Of a DNA stretch of 64,000 bases, positions 21,690 to 33,188 are shown in pieces. This DNA comes from Emydura subglobosa. Lineage: Eukaryota > Chordata > Testudines > Chelidae. Made by a program: the position numbers and the translations under genes. The notes below the pieces were generated by a model. That model was not told the DNA's origin and made no database searches. It saw only the letters and a list, made by a program, of their open reading frames with translations. Location: the NCBI GenBank assembly GCA_007922225.1, contig ML679970.1, positions 40,566,212-40,630,211 on the forward strand, read 5' to 3'. The number at the start of each line of letters is the position of its first letter. Positions within the stretch are counted from its first letter, which is position 1.

Positions 21690-23756
21690 TAAGTATTTTA
21701 AAGAGACCTTATTGAGGGCACAGGAGCAAACCATCCCGATGTGCAGAAAGAATAGCAAATATGGTAGGCGTCCAGCTTGGCTTAACAAAGAAGTCTTTGG
21801 TGAACTTAAACACAAAAAAGAAGCTTACAAGAAGTGGAAGCTTGGTCAGATGACTAGGGAGGATTATAAAAATGCTGCTCGAACGTGCAGGAATGAAATC
21901 AGGAAGGCCAAAGCACAATTGGAGCTGCAGCTAGCAAGGGACGTGAAGGGGAACAAGAAGGGTTTCTACAGGCATGTTGCCAACAAGAGGAAGATTAGGG
22001 AAAGTGTGGGCCCCTTACAGAATGAGGGCGGCGACCTAGTGATGGAGGATGTGGAGAAAGTTGAGGTACTCAATGCCTTTTTTGCCTCTGTCTTCACAGA
22101 CAAGATCAGCTCCCAGACTGCTGTACTGGGTGGCACAGAATGGGAAGGAGGCGAACATCCCGCAGCGCTGAAGAAACAGGTCCAAGACTATTTAGAAGGA
22201 TTAGACATACACAAGTCCATGGGGCCAGATGCAATGCACCCGAGGGTGCTGAGGGAATTGGCTGAAGTGATTTCAGAGCCATTGGCTATTATCTTTGAAA
22301 GCTTGTGGCAACAGGGGGAGGTCCCTGAGGACTGGAAAAAAGCAAATGTAGTGCCCATCTTCAAAAAAGGGAGGAAAGAGGATCCAGGGAACTACAGACC
22401 GGTCAGCCTCACTTCAACCCCTGGAAAAATCATGGAGCAGGTCCTTAAGGAATCCGTTTTAAGGCACTTAGAAGAGAGGAAGGTGACCAGAAACAGTCAA
22501 CAACACGGATTCACCAAGGGAAAGTCATGCCCGACCAACCTGATTGCTTTCTATGATGAGGTGACTGGCTCTGTGGATGTGGGGAAGGCGGTGGATGTGA
22601 TATACCTTGACTTCAGCAAAGCTTTTGATACTCTCTCTCACGATATTCTTATCAGCAAGTTAAAGAAGTATGGGTTGGATGAATGGACTATAAAATGGAT
22701 AGAGAACTGGCTAGAGCATAGGGCTCAACGAGTAGTGATCAATGGCTCCATGTCTAGCTGGCAACCGGTCACAAGCGGAGTTCCCCAGGGCTCGGTCCTG
22801 GGGCCGGTTTTGTTCAACATCTTCATCAATGATATGGAGGATGGGGTAGATTGCACCCTCAGAAAGTTTGCGGATGACACTAAGTTGGGGGGGGGAGTGG
22901 TAGATACCCTGGAAGGTAGGAATAGGATACAGAGTGACCTAAACAAATTGGAGGATTGGGCCAAAAGAAATCTAATGAGGTTCAACAAAGAAAAGTGCAG
23001 TCCTCCACTTAGGAAGGAAGAATCCCATGCACAGCTATAGACTGGGGACCGACGAGCTAGGCAGCAGCTCTGCAGAAAAGGACCTGGGGATAACAGTGGA
23101 TAAAAAGCTGGATATGAGTCAGCAGTGTGCCCTGGTTGTCAAGAAGGCTGATGGCATATTGGGCTGCATTAGGAGGGGCATTGCCAGCAGGTCACGGGAA
23201 GTGATTATTCCCCTCTATTCAGCATTGGTGAGGCCGCATTTAGAATATTGTGTCCAGTTTTGGGCCCCCCACTACAAAAAAGATGTGGACAAGTTGGAGA
23301 GAGTCCAGCGGAGGACAACCAAAATGATTAGGGGACTGGAGCACAGGACTTATGAGGAGAGGCTGAGGGAACTGGGCTTGTTTAGTCTGCAAAAGAGAAG
23401 AATGAGGGGGGATTTGATAGCGGCCTTTAACTACCTGAAAGGGGGTTCCAGGGAGGATGGGGCTAGGCTGTTCTCAGTGGTGGCAGATGACAGAACAAGG
23501 AGCAACGGTCTCAAGTTGCAGGGCGGGAGGTCTAGGTTGGACATTAGGAAAAAGTTTTTCACTAGGAGGGTGGTGAAGCACTGGAATGGGTTACCTAGGA
23601 GGTGGTGGCATCTCCATCTTTAGAGATTTTTAAGCTGAGGCTTGACAAAGCCCTGGCTGGGATGATATAGCTGAAGTTAGTCCTGCTTTGAGCAGGGGGT
23701 TGGACTAGATGACCTCCTGAGGTCCCTTCCAACTCTAATATTCTATGATTCTAAGT
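21690..23756 (+). mobile_element. CR1 LINE, 5'-truncated, near-complete reverse transcriptase, frameshifted
   Basis: One open frame (to 23,040) begins in the endonuclease-RT linker and covers the RT fingers and palm ([31 protein letters not shown]). The frame then shifts: compared with the copy at 8,138-9,297 there is a 2-bp deletion (tgcagagtcc there, tgcagtcc here, near 22,999), and the C-terminal domain continues in another frame (23,027-23,623). A further 1-bp loss (cctagggaggtgg there, cctaggaggtgg here, near 23,597) truncates the C-terminus. The 3' end carries the ATTCTATG-type motif and is abutted by a hAT-like MITE. The exact 5' truncation point is uncertain by some tens of bases. Confidence 0.96.
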
Positions 23757-24102
23757 CAGCGAGAGGCAACCTCGGCTAGTGAGTGGGCTGCATGAGTGGC
23801 CCTTCTTTCTTTCAGTGGGTCACAAGATTGAAATCAGTCATGATGCACTAACCACCACCCCAGGAAGAAGCTTAAATACGTTTAATACAGGCCAAATATT
23901 TCATAACAAGTTATAGAAAATTACTTAATGTTACAATAATATAACATCCAAATTCCAAAAATATCTTAGCTGCCAAAAATTCGACAACAACTTGTCCAAT
24001 CAGTGTGCTTCTGGTATGATTCTTTCATGCGCGTGAGCAACTTTTAACACGTCTCGTGGGCCGTGCTCAGAAGCCTGATGGGCTGCAGGTTGCCCACCAC
24101 TG
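23757..24102. mobile_element. Non-autonomous hAT-like MITE inserted at the CR1 3' tail
   Basis: The ends are CAGCGAGAGGCAACCT at the left and, reversed, CAGTGGTGGGCAACCTGC at the right. The flanking octamers ttctaagt and ctttaagc differ only by transitions, fitting a decayed 8-bp hAT target-site duplication. There is no coding capacity. The left flank is the last ATTCTATG unit of the CR1, so the MITE is younger than that CR1. Confidence 0.65.
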
Positions 24103-25254
24103 CTTTAAGCCGAGTAAATACTGTTGTCTTAAGATCAGCTGTGGCTCAGATGTGGTGTCACTTATATGGATGGAAATCTGGAGTAACGCCACTGACTTTT
24201 TTTTTTTTTTTGGTAAAGGGCTCGTGAAGGTTTTGAATGGCCAGTTCCTAAGGGAAAGCTTAGAAAGGCTCATTAGTGGCTAATGTGGAGATTTTCAGAG
24301 GCACAAAGGCAGTTAAACCCCTGTTGCCCACCGGAAATCCAAGGGGCACACAGTTGGGGCTGTCTACATGAAATGAAATCAGCTACCAGGAGTACATGTG
24401 GTGCCTGCTCTGTGCCCATAGTTAGCTGCTGGGGAAGAAAATCATCTCCCCTACCAACATGCGGGGTTTAAAATAGAAATCCAGATATCTTTGTGCCACT
24501 GGCAGTGTGCACAGCCAGGGTCCATTTGCCCCCTTCATTGCCCGCCCCGCCCCCCGTGCACTGTGCATGGTGAAAGGGATGGGCAGGGAAGGGGGCACCA
24601 AGTGCTGGAAGGGGTTGTTTCAAGGAGCTGAAAGCGACAGGAGTGGGGCTCCTTTGGTCTTGCAAGACAAACTCCTCAGGGCTTCCACAGGCAGAGCAGG
24701 TTGCTGAGTTAGCCTAGCAACTCTGGGTAGTGGCCCCTGGGATGTGTAGGGGGGGTGTGTGTGAAAGGCAATGGCATTGCGCTCTTCAAAAGGCAACGGG
24801 CAGAACAAAACCAGACCCTTGTTATTCTTGCCCCTAGAATCAGAACAATGGGAGAGTACATGGGGGGAGAGGGGGGGCTCCTGCAACCCAACCTGCTGTT
24901 CCAGTCCTGAGATCCGCATTCAGCTCTGCCAGCGTCCCACCATCTGCAGCACCCCCTCCTATTCCACCTGTACCCCGCTAGTGCCCCTCAGCCCAACCAT
25001 CCCCCCCACAGCCCTGCTACTCCAGTCCACCTGTTCCACGCTGGGTCTTGGATTTCTACAAACCAACTGTAGTTTTTCTAAACACCGAGGATCACTTCCA
25101 AGGATTGATCAGTGGACCAGGACCAACATTTAACCTAGTGCCTTTTTAATTACCCAACATCATCCCCCTCCCGCCCCTTTTCTCACTCCCTGTACCCCCA
25201 TACTTTCAATTCAATTCTACTGTGTTGGCAAGACAAATCATAGAAGCATTGCCA

Positions 25255-25388
25255 AAGTGTAAAAGAGGGACACAGACCACACGACAAATCGTGTCGCCAC
25301 ATCTGTAAAATGGGGATAGTGATGCTGACCTCCTTTGCTCTGAGATTTACTGATGAAGAGCGCTATAGAGGAACTAGATATTATTGTA
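25255..25388 (+). repeat. MIR-like SINE 3' portion
   Basis: 'catctgtaaaatggggatagtgatgctgacctcctttgct...gaagagcgctatagaggaactagatattattg' is the 3' half of the MIR-like family. Confidence 0.65.
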
Positions 25389-25399
25389 TATCCTGGGAA

Positions 25400-25850
25400 G
25401 TAGATACAATCTGCTCAGGATGGGGCTTTCCATACAAAAAAAACACCAGGGGACATCCACTGAAATGAATAGGCAGGTTTAAGACAAAGGAAGTACTTTT
25501 TCTACTCAATCCACAACTAACCTGCGGAACTCATTGCTATGTGACATTGTGATGGCCAAAAGCATAAATGGGTTAAAAAATGAACTAGATACATTCCTGG
25601 AAGATAGGTCCATCAATGTCTATTAGCCAAGATGGTCAGGGATGCAACCCCATACTTGGGGTGATGCTAAACCTCTGCATATCAGAAGCCAGGAGTGGAA
25701 GAGAAGGGTAGATCACTCCATCATTACCCTGTTCTGTACACTCCCCCGAAGCCCTGCTATGGACCGCCGTCAGGAGACAGGATACTGAGCAAAATAGACC
25801 TTGCTCTGACCCAGTCTGGCTGCTCTGGTGTTCCTACTCACGTTTGATCT
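25400..25850 (+). mobile_element. Old CR1-type LINE 3' fragment
   Basis: Decayed coding traces in one orientation ('TNLRNSLL', 'KSINGLKNELDTFLEDRS') resemble the CR1 C-terminus around its 'LPREVV...FKxxLD' block. A region of the kind that follows CR1 ORF2 in older subfamilies comes after it. Stops interrupt it. Confidence 0.65.
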
Positions 25851-27885
25851 CATGGGTTCATATGGCATTAGTCTCCATTCCTCATCCACGGGGAGGGTTC
25901 TAAGTACCACCATGCCAACTCCTTCCTTTCTCCCAGGATAATGCAGTTTTTCCTCATTGCCTTTTGAGTAAGAGTTTCCTACCCTCTGAGGAAATGCCGC
26001 TCATGCTCCCTCATATTTTGTGCTTAAGACTCTTCAGTCCCTTTGCTTGCCCCGGCTCGCCTCTCTGAGGTTTGCATGGTGTATTTTGCGTCTCGTTTCC
26101 ACCCCCGGTTTGCACTCACCAAGACTGTGTATTTCCCCGTACCATGGTTGGGTTGGATTTACCCTTTCAAGTGACTCAGACATGGTGGCGGAGGTGTTTG
26201 CTTGGTGTGTGGAGCACGCTTTGGCTTGGACGGGATGACACACGGGAGCGTACTGTTCTCATCTGGACTTAGTTCTTGATCCTTTAGGTCTTCGAGCTAC
26301 AGGGCGCTGGTTTGGTTGTGACACCACCACAAGTTTAGGGGGAGACAAGTGACCCATTTCAGTTCTACAGCCATTATTGCTGGGGGTCCCTGCCTACATG
26401 GCATATCTGAATTGCGGAAGTCAAGTCTCTCTTGGGGATTTGTCCCAATTCTTGCAACTAGCCTTTAAATTTGGGGCCCCGATTTTGCTCCTGTAAAGTA
26501 GAATGGGTTGAATCAGACCGTCAGCTAGTTTGAGGAGAGGGTGATAACGATGCAGTGGGTTTTTTTAAAGGCACGGCAGGCCTCCTAGTGCTTTTCCAGC
26601 CAGTGGAATCTGATTTTTCCAGGTGTAATGCAGTCAATGTTTAGCAGGGCTAAGTCCTGGCATAGATTACGATTTAACAGCTCAGTGGCAGCCAGCCAGC
26701 ATTTTCTCCCTGTATGTTCGTGGAATGGCTAGCCCTGCAGGGCGTCTCCTGCAGGGGGGATAGGTCATTGGTGGATCTGTTGCAGCTGAGATCACATCCC
26801 ACTCTGATTCCCCATTCTTTCCCATTCGCAAGTCAGTGGGTTTTAGCCTACACTTGCTGGCTTGGGAAATGGATTTAATGATGCCATGTGTTTTATCCAT
26901 CTTTTATACACTGTCCACAGGAGTAAAATCGCCACAAGTCCATGCAAGAACAGATTCATCTCATCCTTCTTTCCCCTCCCTCCTTTTAATTATTTCATCC
27001 ACTTACTGCATCTTGTCATTAACCAAACGTGGGAGCTCGTCCAAACAGGACCTGGTTTGTTATGACAGCATCGGGTAATAGCCATAAGTGCTACTGTAAT
27101 ACAACTCATCAGTAAACATCCCAGAAAAGGTTGCTAACACAGATACCCCCTGGGCATCTGCAGAGCTCAAGAGAGCATCTTTGCTTTTGTGCATTGGAGT
27201 AAACAGCCGCCTGGCTTGGAAGGCTGGTAAAATAACTTGAGTGAGGCTTCCTGGCTGAGGTCAGTGCTATGCGTCAAGCCATGTCTGGGGAGCTTTCCCT
27301 TGAGTCCCGCTGTTGTTAGAGGGGGTTCAGGGAAGGTCGGTTATTTTGAAGGGGCCGGTTATCAGTGGAAGTACACAGAGGAACCACACAGGAGGCAGGT
27401 TCCCAGTAGATGGTGCGGGGCGAGAGTCCAGAGATGAGTGAAGAGAAGTAATCTCACTAACTTCCTTCCCCTGGACCTGCAGGGGGAGCAGGGAGCTCCC
27501 TCTAGAAGGGACAGGGGGAAATGAGGGATCCCCAATAGGCTCTGGTTTCCTTTGCCCTGGGGCTGGGCATTACCTGGCCTGAGTACCGGTGAGAGCCAAG
27601 ATGGGTCGTGTGCTCAACCCCCAAAATGCAGCAGCTGCCCAGCGGTCAGGCTGTGCCCCGACGGACGACCCAGCCACGTCGCTCCCACCCGGGTGTGATG
27701 GTCAGCTGAAAGTTTAACCAGCTGCAGGGGAAAAGGGAGAGAGAACCTGGACTTTGCACTGTCCACCACCTGCACGGCTGCTGACTGCTCAGCTAGCCCT
27801 CTGAAGATTATCTGGAGCAGAGGCGGGAGCAGCACCCCTGGCAAACACAGGAGCAGCTCAGAGCTGGGCTCTACCATTCCTGAGG
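25851..27885. other. Intergenic, nothing recognised
   Basis: About 2 kb without a supportable gene or clear repeat. Open frames are short and composition is average. Confidence 0.5.
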
Positions 27886-27888
27886 AGT

Positions 27889-28135
27889 TAGGCCCTGTCT
27901 ACTCGCCGGGGCCTATGCGCTTCCTACAGCGCCAGCAGGGGGTTCTGGTTGCTATAGGAACACTGCCTCTCCCAGTGGTGGTAGCTGGGGCGACGGAGGG
28001 ACCGGTGACCTCACTGCTCTACACCGGGGATGAGGTTGGCATAGCTCAGGTGCTCGCGGGGGTGAATTCCTCATGCCCCGAAGGGGATCACCGTAGCTAT
28101 GGCAACCTATGTTTTAAGCGGAGGCCAGGCCTTAG
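27889..28135. mobile_element. PIF/Harbinger-like MITE
   Basis: Starts TTA-GGCCCTGTCTACTC and ends GGAGGCCAGGCC-TTA: a matching TTA target duplication with similar terminal repeats (the reversed right end starts GGCCTGGCCT). The internal sequence is non-coding although an 87-codon frame crosses it. Confidence 0.65.
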
Positions 28136-30364
28136 TGTGGGAACGCAGCCCAGCAGCAGGGGCCCTGCTGTCTACTGAGCACATTCCCAGCTGCAGCACA
28201 GCTACGGGGCCATTTCCTCCCCGTCATGCCGTCAGTCAGAAGCTTGGCCCTGGGGGGGCAGCCAGTTCCTGCTCCTGCCGGGGCCTGGCTGGGATCGGGA
28301 GGGGAGCAGGAGCTTTTCCTCTCAGTTCAGGGCAGAGGCCGTGAGAGCTGGAGCCACCCACGACTGCAGGGCGAGCAGAGGAGCCGGGAGTACCAGCCTG
28401 CCAGCATTGCACTTAGCCAGGCTGCTGTGGCGCTAGGAAGATCTAGCCTGGTGTCAGACACAGCCCTGCACTCAGGGACAGCCGCGTTGCACGGCCGCTG
28501 CCAAGCCCACCGGCACACGGACCTGGCACTAACTCCCACAGCCACTGAGAGCAGCAAACGAGCTGGCCGGCTGCTCCTGGATCTGCTCTCAGGATTGGCA
28601 CCTCGCTGAGTCACGAGGCCTCCCCGAGTCACAAGGCCTCCCCGTTGCTCACTGCAGCCAGAAGCAAGAAGGCAGCTGTCCAGAGGACACACCAGACCAC
28701 ATCACGGGGGCATCCACCGGGGGGCAAGCCCCGCCTCTGCCAGCGGCCAATGCCCTCAGCTGGCGTAAACCAGCCCAGCTCAACGGACTCCTGCCATGCT
28801 ACACCAGCTGTTGGTCCTGTGGGAGTGGATTGCCTCTGCCCGGCTGCCACGCACTGGCGGTGCTGCCCTGGAAAATTTCTCCCTGATCCCCTGCAAGATT
28901 CTCTTCCTCTGCACTGGGATCATGACATCCTCCCCCAGGGTCACTTCCTGTCTTCTGCAAACCCAGGGCAGAGAAGGAAAGAGGCTGAGGGCAGGTTCTG
29001 AATTGCCCCGGCTGATCCCATTCCCGACCCTCCCATGGCCCCTTCCAATGGCCCCTTCCAAGCAGAGGAATTCAAAGGGACTAGCCTCCCATCCTCCCTA
29101 TGGGGCGGGCCGGGATCAGCAGCCAGATTGTACAGACAGGGAAACTGAGGCTCAGAGAGGTAAAGGCAACCACATTTTCTAGATGTGGGCGCCTCAGTAC
29201 AAGCACATAAATGCCACGGCCCGTTTTTCTGGCAGGGTCTAGCCCGTAGCGCTACTGACTGCATCGGGGGGGCGGCAGCACCTCTGAAAGAATCAGGCCA
29301 TTCCCCCGTACTCGTCTCTCTCTACAGTTAAGTGCCACATTTGAGACATAAGAGTTGGAAAATGGTAGCCGAGGGGACTAGGCTGAGGTAACGCAGTGCG
29401 TCAGTGAGACACGCAGAAAAGGAGTCTAGCCTCCTGCTTAAACTAAGCCCGAGAGCTGAGGAAGGAATAAGGACACCAGGCGAGAAGGGCTGACACGGCC
29501 TTCGTTGCCCTTTGCAGGGCTGGCTACTGCTGGGGGTCAGTTTATAACTGGATGTGATGGGCCTCCCCGTCCCAGAGCACTCCCCTTGTGAGGTAGCCCT
29601 GGCTCACCTCGCTGAAGCGCCCCCTGGTGGTATTGTCATTCAGCTGGCTCGGCCGGGTACCTGGCCCTCCAGCCAGATTGCCCCAGATTCACCCCCCCCT
29701 TCTGGGGCATCAGTGGCCTCACTAATGCCCTTTAACGGCATTAAAGGCAGGTAATGAAACTACCGTCTTCCGCCTGCAGCTGGGGGCTTCCTGCAGCTCC
29801 CACCTCCTCACCCGGGACAGTCGCTCACATACAGAACAGCTCACCCCACGCCTCTGGCTTGAAGAGTTCACTCCGGCTCAGGGCTCCTCTGTGCTTTGCT
29901 CAGGATTCCAGCGCACAGGGTCATTTCCCTCTAGCCTTTACCCCTTCAAACTCCTCCAGGCCTCCAGACCCTGGACCTCTCCCTAACCCCTCCTCAGGCT
30001 CCTACCTGGACCACCTTGCTGCACGCAGCCCTCCCTCTCTGCCCCAGAAAGGGCCTGTGGAGGTTTTCCCTTCTCTCCTGAGTGAGCTAGCTGGCTCCCT
30101 GCATTATAAGAATCCAGCCAGCCAGACTCTCTCCTGGTGTATCTCAGGAGCTCACTTCAGCTCTCCAGCTGTTCATTACCACCACCACCTTCCCCAATCA
30201 CCCCCAGCCCAGCACAGTTTCCCAGGCAGAGCGCGTCCCTGTGCCCCTTAGAAAGGCCAAGTCTCCCTGCAACACTTGCCTTAACTACTCTGTTCTGTGT
30301 CCCCCTTGGCAGTAGCCCAGGGAGACTAGGCCAAACCAAAAGCCCCATGCGGGGTGCACCTTAA
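28136..30364. other. Intergenic GC-rich stretch, no gene recognised
   Basis: Several open frames of 90-165 codons occur, but none resembles a known protein and they overlap on both strands. One short MIR-like scrap ('cagacagggaaactgaggctcagagaggtaaa', about 29,130-29,165) is visible. Confidence 0.5.
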
Positions 30365-30570
30365 CTTCAGTGGAGAGGCCCATCGGAGCGGTCCAAGCAC
30401 AGGACCAGCAGCCAGAGCTCAAGTTCTGATCCTTGACTGGACACCCACTCCCCTTTCCAGCCATCAGTAAGTCATGTCACAGCCTGCCTCAGTTTCCCCA
30501 TCTATAAACCAGGATTAATGCTCTTCCCTGCCCCCAGCAGCATGGTGAGGACACTGGTTCACTATTCACT
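30365..30570 (+). repeat. MIR-like SINE, sense orientation
   Basis: '...aagtcatgtcacagcctgcctcagtttccccatctataaaccaggattaatgctcttccctg...' is the recognisable middle and 3' part of the family. Confidence 0.7.
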
Positions 30571-32330
30571 GTAACTGTTTAAACAGTTCCTCCCGCTTCC
30601 ATCAGTGGGGTCCTAGTGGTCCCAGCCCCTGCCCCGAAGGCAGCATGGATCATCATTGCTGTCTCACCGTAGCTGCCGGTCCGGCAGGGGCACTCAGGGC
30701 TGCAGATCACCCACAGCTGCAATGCGCCACTGCCAGCGTACGCCCCAGACTGATTTACACCTCGCTGCCTGGAAATGCGCCATCATGGCCCACGTCCCGC
30801 TGAATTTAACTGCGCCCTGACTGCTGGGCCACGCTGCTGCTGCAGATCCTGGCGTGTCAGACACTAAGCCGTGCGTGCAATGGGGAGGGAGCATCTATGA
30901 TGCACGTGGGCTGTGAGGAGATCTGACCAGCATGGACACCACTTTGCACTGCTGTGCAGTGACCCCTCCTGGTTGATCCAGGGACAGCGGCAAAGGGAGT
31001 CCCATCCCATGACCACCTAAAAAAGGGGGCTGTGATCAAGAGATGGGTGCCTACACACATGGGAGAAAATCAGGGCGCCTGGAAGTAGACGAGCATGACT
31101 TCCCTCCAGAACAACTTCGCTGGGGACAAAGGGGCAGGGAACTTACGGCACAGTGCTGCCTTTCAGGGCTAGTTAAATCCTGTCTGGGACCCTTCGGGTG
31201 GCTGTATCGCAGAAGCCATGGTATAAGACTTAGCTAGATTCACTTCTTCGAAATGCAGCCAGGTCTGGGGTGGGCACACGCAGGGGATGAATGAAGTCTG
31301 ATCAATTCCCCTCAGGCAGCTGGGTGCACCATGTAACGATTTGTCCTTTCTATTCAACTGGGAGAGGGGAGCAGTAAAGCCAGCCCTGGAGGGCGGGAAA
31401 TGATTTATCTGGCTCTTGGGAACACCTGCAGAGAGGCTAATGACTGGCTTGGCAGAGTTGTAACAGTGGCAGAAACTGACATCATTTTCTGGCCAAACAA
31501 ATGCCGCAGGGCGCCCTGGCGAGGCTTAGCCATGAGCCTGGAATCACTCTAGGTCAGAAACTCAGCCCAGCGCCAAGGAAGTCGGAGCTGCAGTGAGGGA
31601 CACCAGCTGGGGTCTGGCCCAGGTGGTTGCAATCTAAGTGCTGGACGGGCTGCGCTTGTTCCGGGACAAGCAGAACTGCAGCGATAAGCCTCAACTCAGG
31701 CCACGAGCCCCCTGAGAACAGAGATGGGAACGTGTTGTCATGGACTGGGGCATTTGCCTGACTGCTCCCCAGCAAATGCTGCCTTTCCACCCTGCCCAGC
31801 CCTGGGATTCCAGCAGGAGCACAGACAGCAGCCCCACTGCTGGTAGGGACCCCTAAAGGATCCGGGCCTACTGGGGTAGGCGCTGCCCAGCAATGGCAAT
31901 CCCTGTCCCTGAGAGCAGAGGTCCCTCCCCGCCCCCGGCCCAGCAGCGACAGCTCCATCGGCCCTCGAGCGGCACGTAAAGGGGGTCTCTGCTCTGCCAG
32001 GCCCCCAGGCTACTGCAGGATGGGCTCAAGCAGCCAGCGCCCTCTTGGCTGCTCCGGGACCTACCTGGGAGGAGAGGCAGGGCCAGGAGAGCTCGGGGCG
32101 CCCGAGGCGGCTCTGCATGCAGCCAGCTGGCTGCCTCTGTACACAGGGCAGTTGCTATGGACACAAAGCTCCAGGGCAGCACCAACGGCTCATGGTAGTT
32201 AGGAGCCAGCCTCCCCGCTCGAAGCCCCAGCTTCGGGGTGCAGGAGCCGCCCACTGCCCGTGGGGGTGGGCCAACAGACCCCGCCCGGCAGGGCCTCACT
32301 CTGCCAGCCTGTCCCAGACAGAGACGCCCA
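30571..32330. other. Intergenic, nothing recognised
   Basis: No gene, RNA gene or assignable repeat between the SINE and the inferred ABHD14A 3' end. Confidence 0.45.
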
Positions 32331-32349
32331 GCACGCACTGTACCAATGG

Positions 32350-32355
32350 TTTATT
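32350..32355 (-). terminator. ABHD14A: Probable ABHD14A poly(A) signal AATAAA
   Basis: TTTATT on the plus strand is AATAAA on the gene's strand, about 835 nt past the stop. It is the first canonical signal I see downstream of the gene. Confidence 0.55.
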
Positions 32356-33188
32356 GGCCTCAAAACAGGCTCCTACGAAGACCCCTCCCCTCAGCCTGGC
32401 AGGGGAAGCTCACCCACCCCAGGGGAGGGGTACGATCAAACACGTGCCAACTGCACCTGCTGCGTGGGCAACGACCCCATGAAACGCCCCCTACAAACAA
32501 CAAAACCCACCACTGGACACAAGCACTCACCCACCGGAGCTCCCTTGTACTCCCATCCCTGCCGCAGGAGATGCTCAGCTACTCTGCAGCGAGGCCATTT
32601 GGAAAGCTATTCCAAGCCCCAGGAGGGCGCCAGTCCCACCCCCACCCCCAGCTTGCTCTCATACCCGGGCACCCCAGGCTGACACGCCAAGCCGCCATTC
32701 AGCAGCAAAGCCCCCTTGGGCTGCGGCCTAGCGCGGGCTCCCTGCAGAGAGACAGGGCAGGAGAGACAAGAAAGCTCCGGATGCGAGGACCGCGTCAGAG
32801 GAGAGCCCAGCCAGAAGCTGAAGGAGGGACGGGATACCTCCTGACACACGTGGCAGAGCCGGGGCCAGAACCCCGGCAGCTGGCGCGCCCCCTCTGCAGA
32901 GGCTGACGACATCCAACAAGCAATCAGCTCCCGCCAGAATCAGGGGGCGGAACAAATTGGGGCACAGACATTCTGCAGCCCCTCAACCAGCTGGGAAAGG
33001 AGTCCCCGGCGAAGCTCCTGGCTCTCACCTCCCCGGCAGCCCCAGTCGCTGCGGGATCAGCCAGCCAGGAGGGTGGCAGCGGTGAGAAGTCCCCACCCCA
33101 GGCCGGCAGCGAGTCCCACAGCCCCTCGCGATGGGGGCAGAGAGTCAGCGTCCCAGCCACGCGGCTCCGGCCCCGGGAGGGCCCCCGC

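Noticed and set aside
27915..29001. A cluster of 80-130-codon frames
   Set aside because: The first lies across a MITE. The others overlap one another on both strands and show no domain or splice support.
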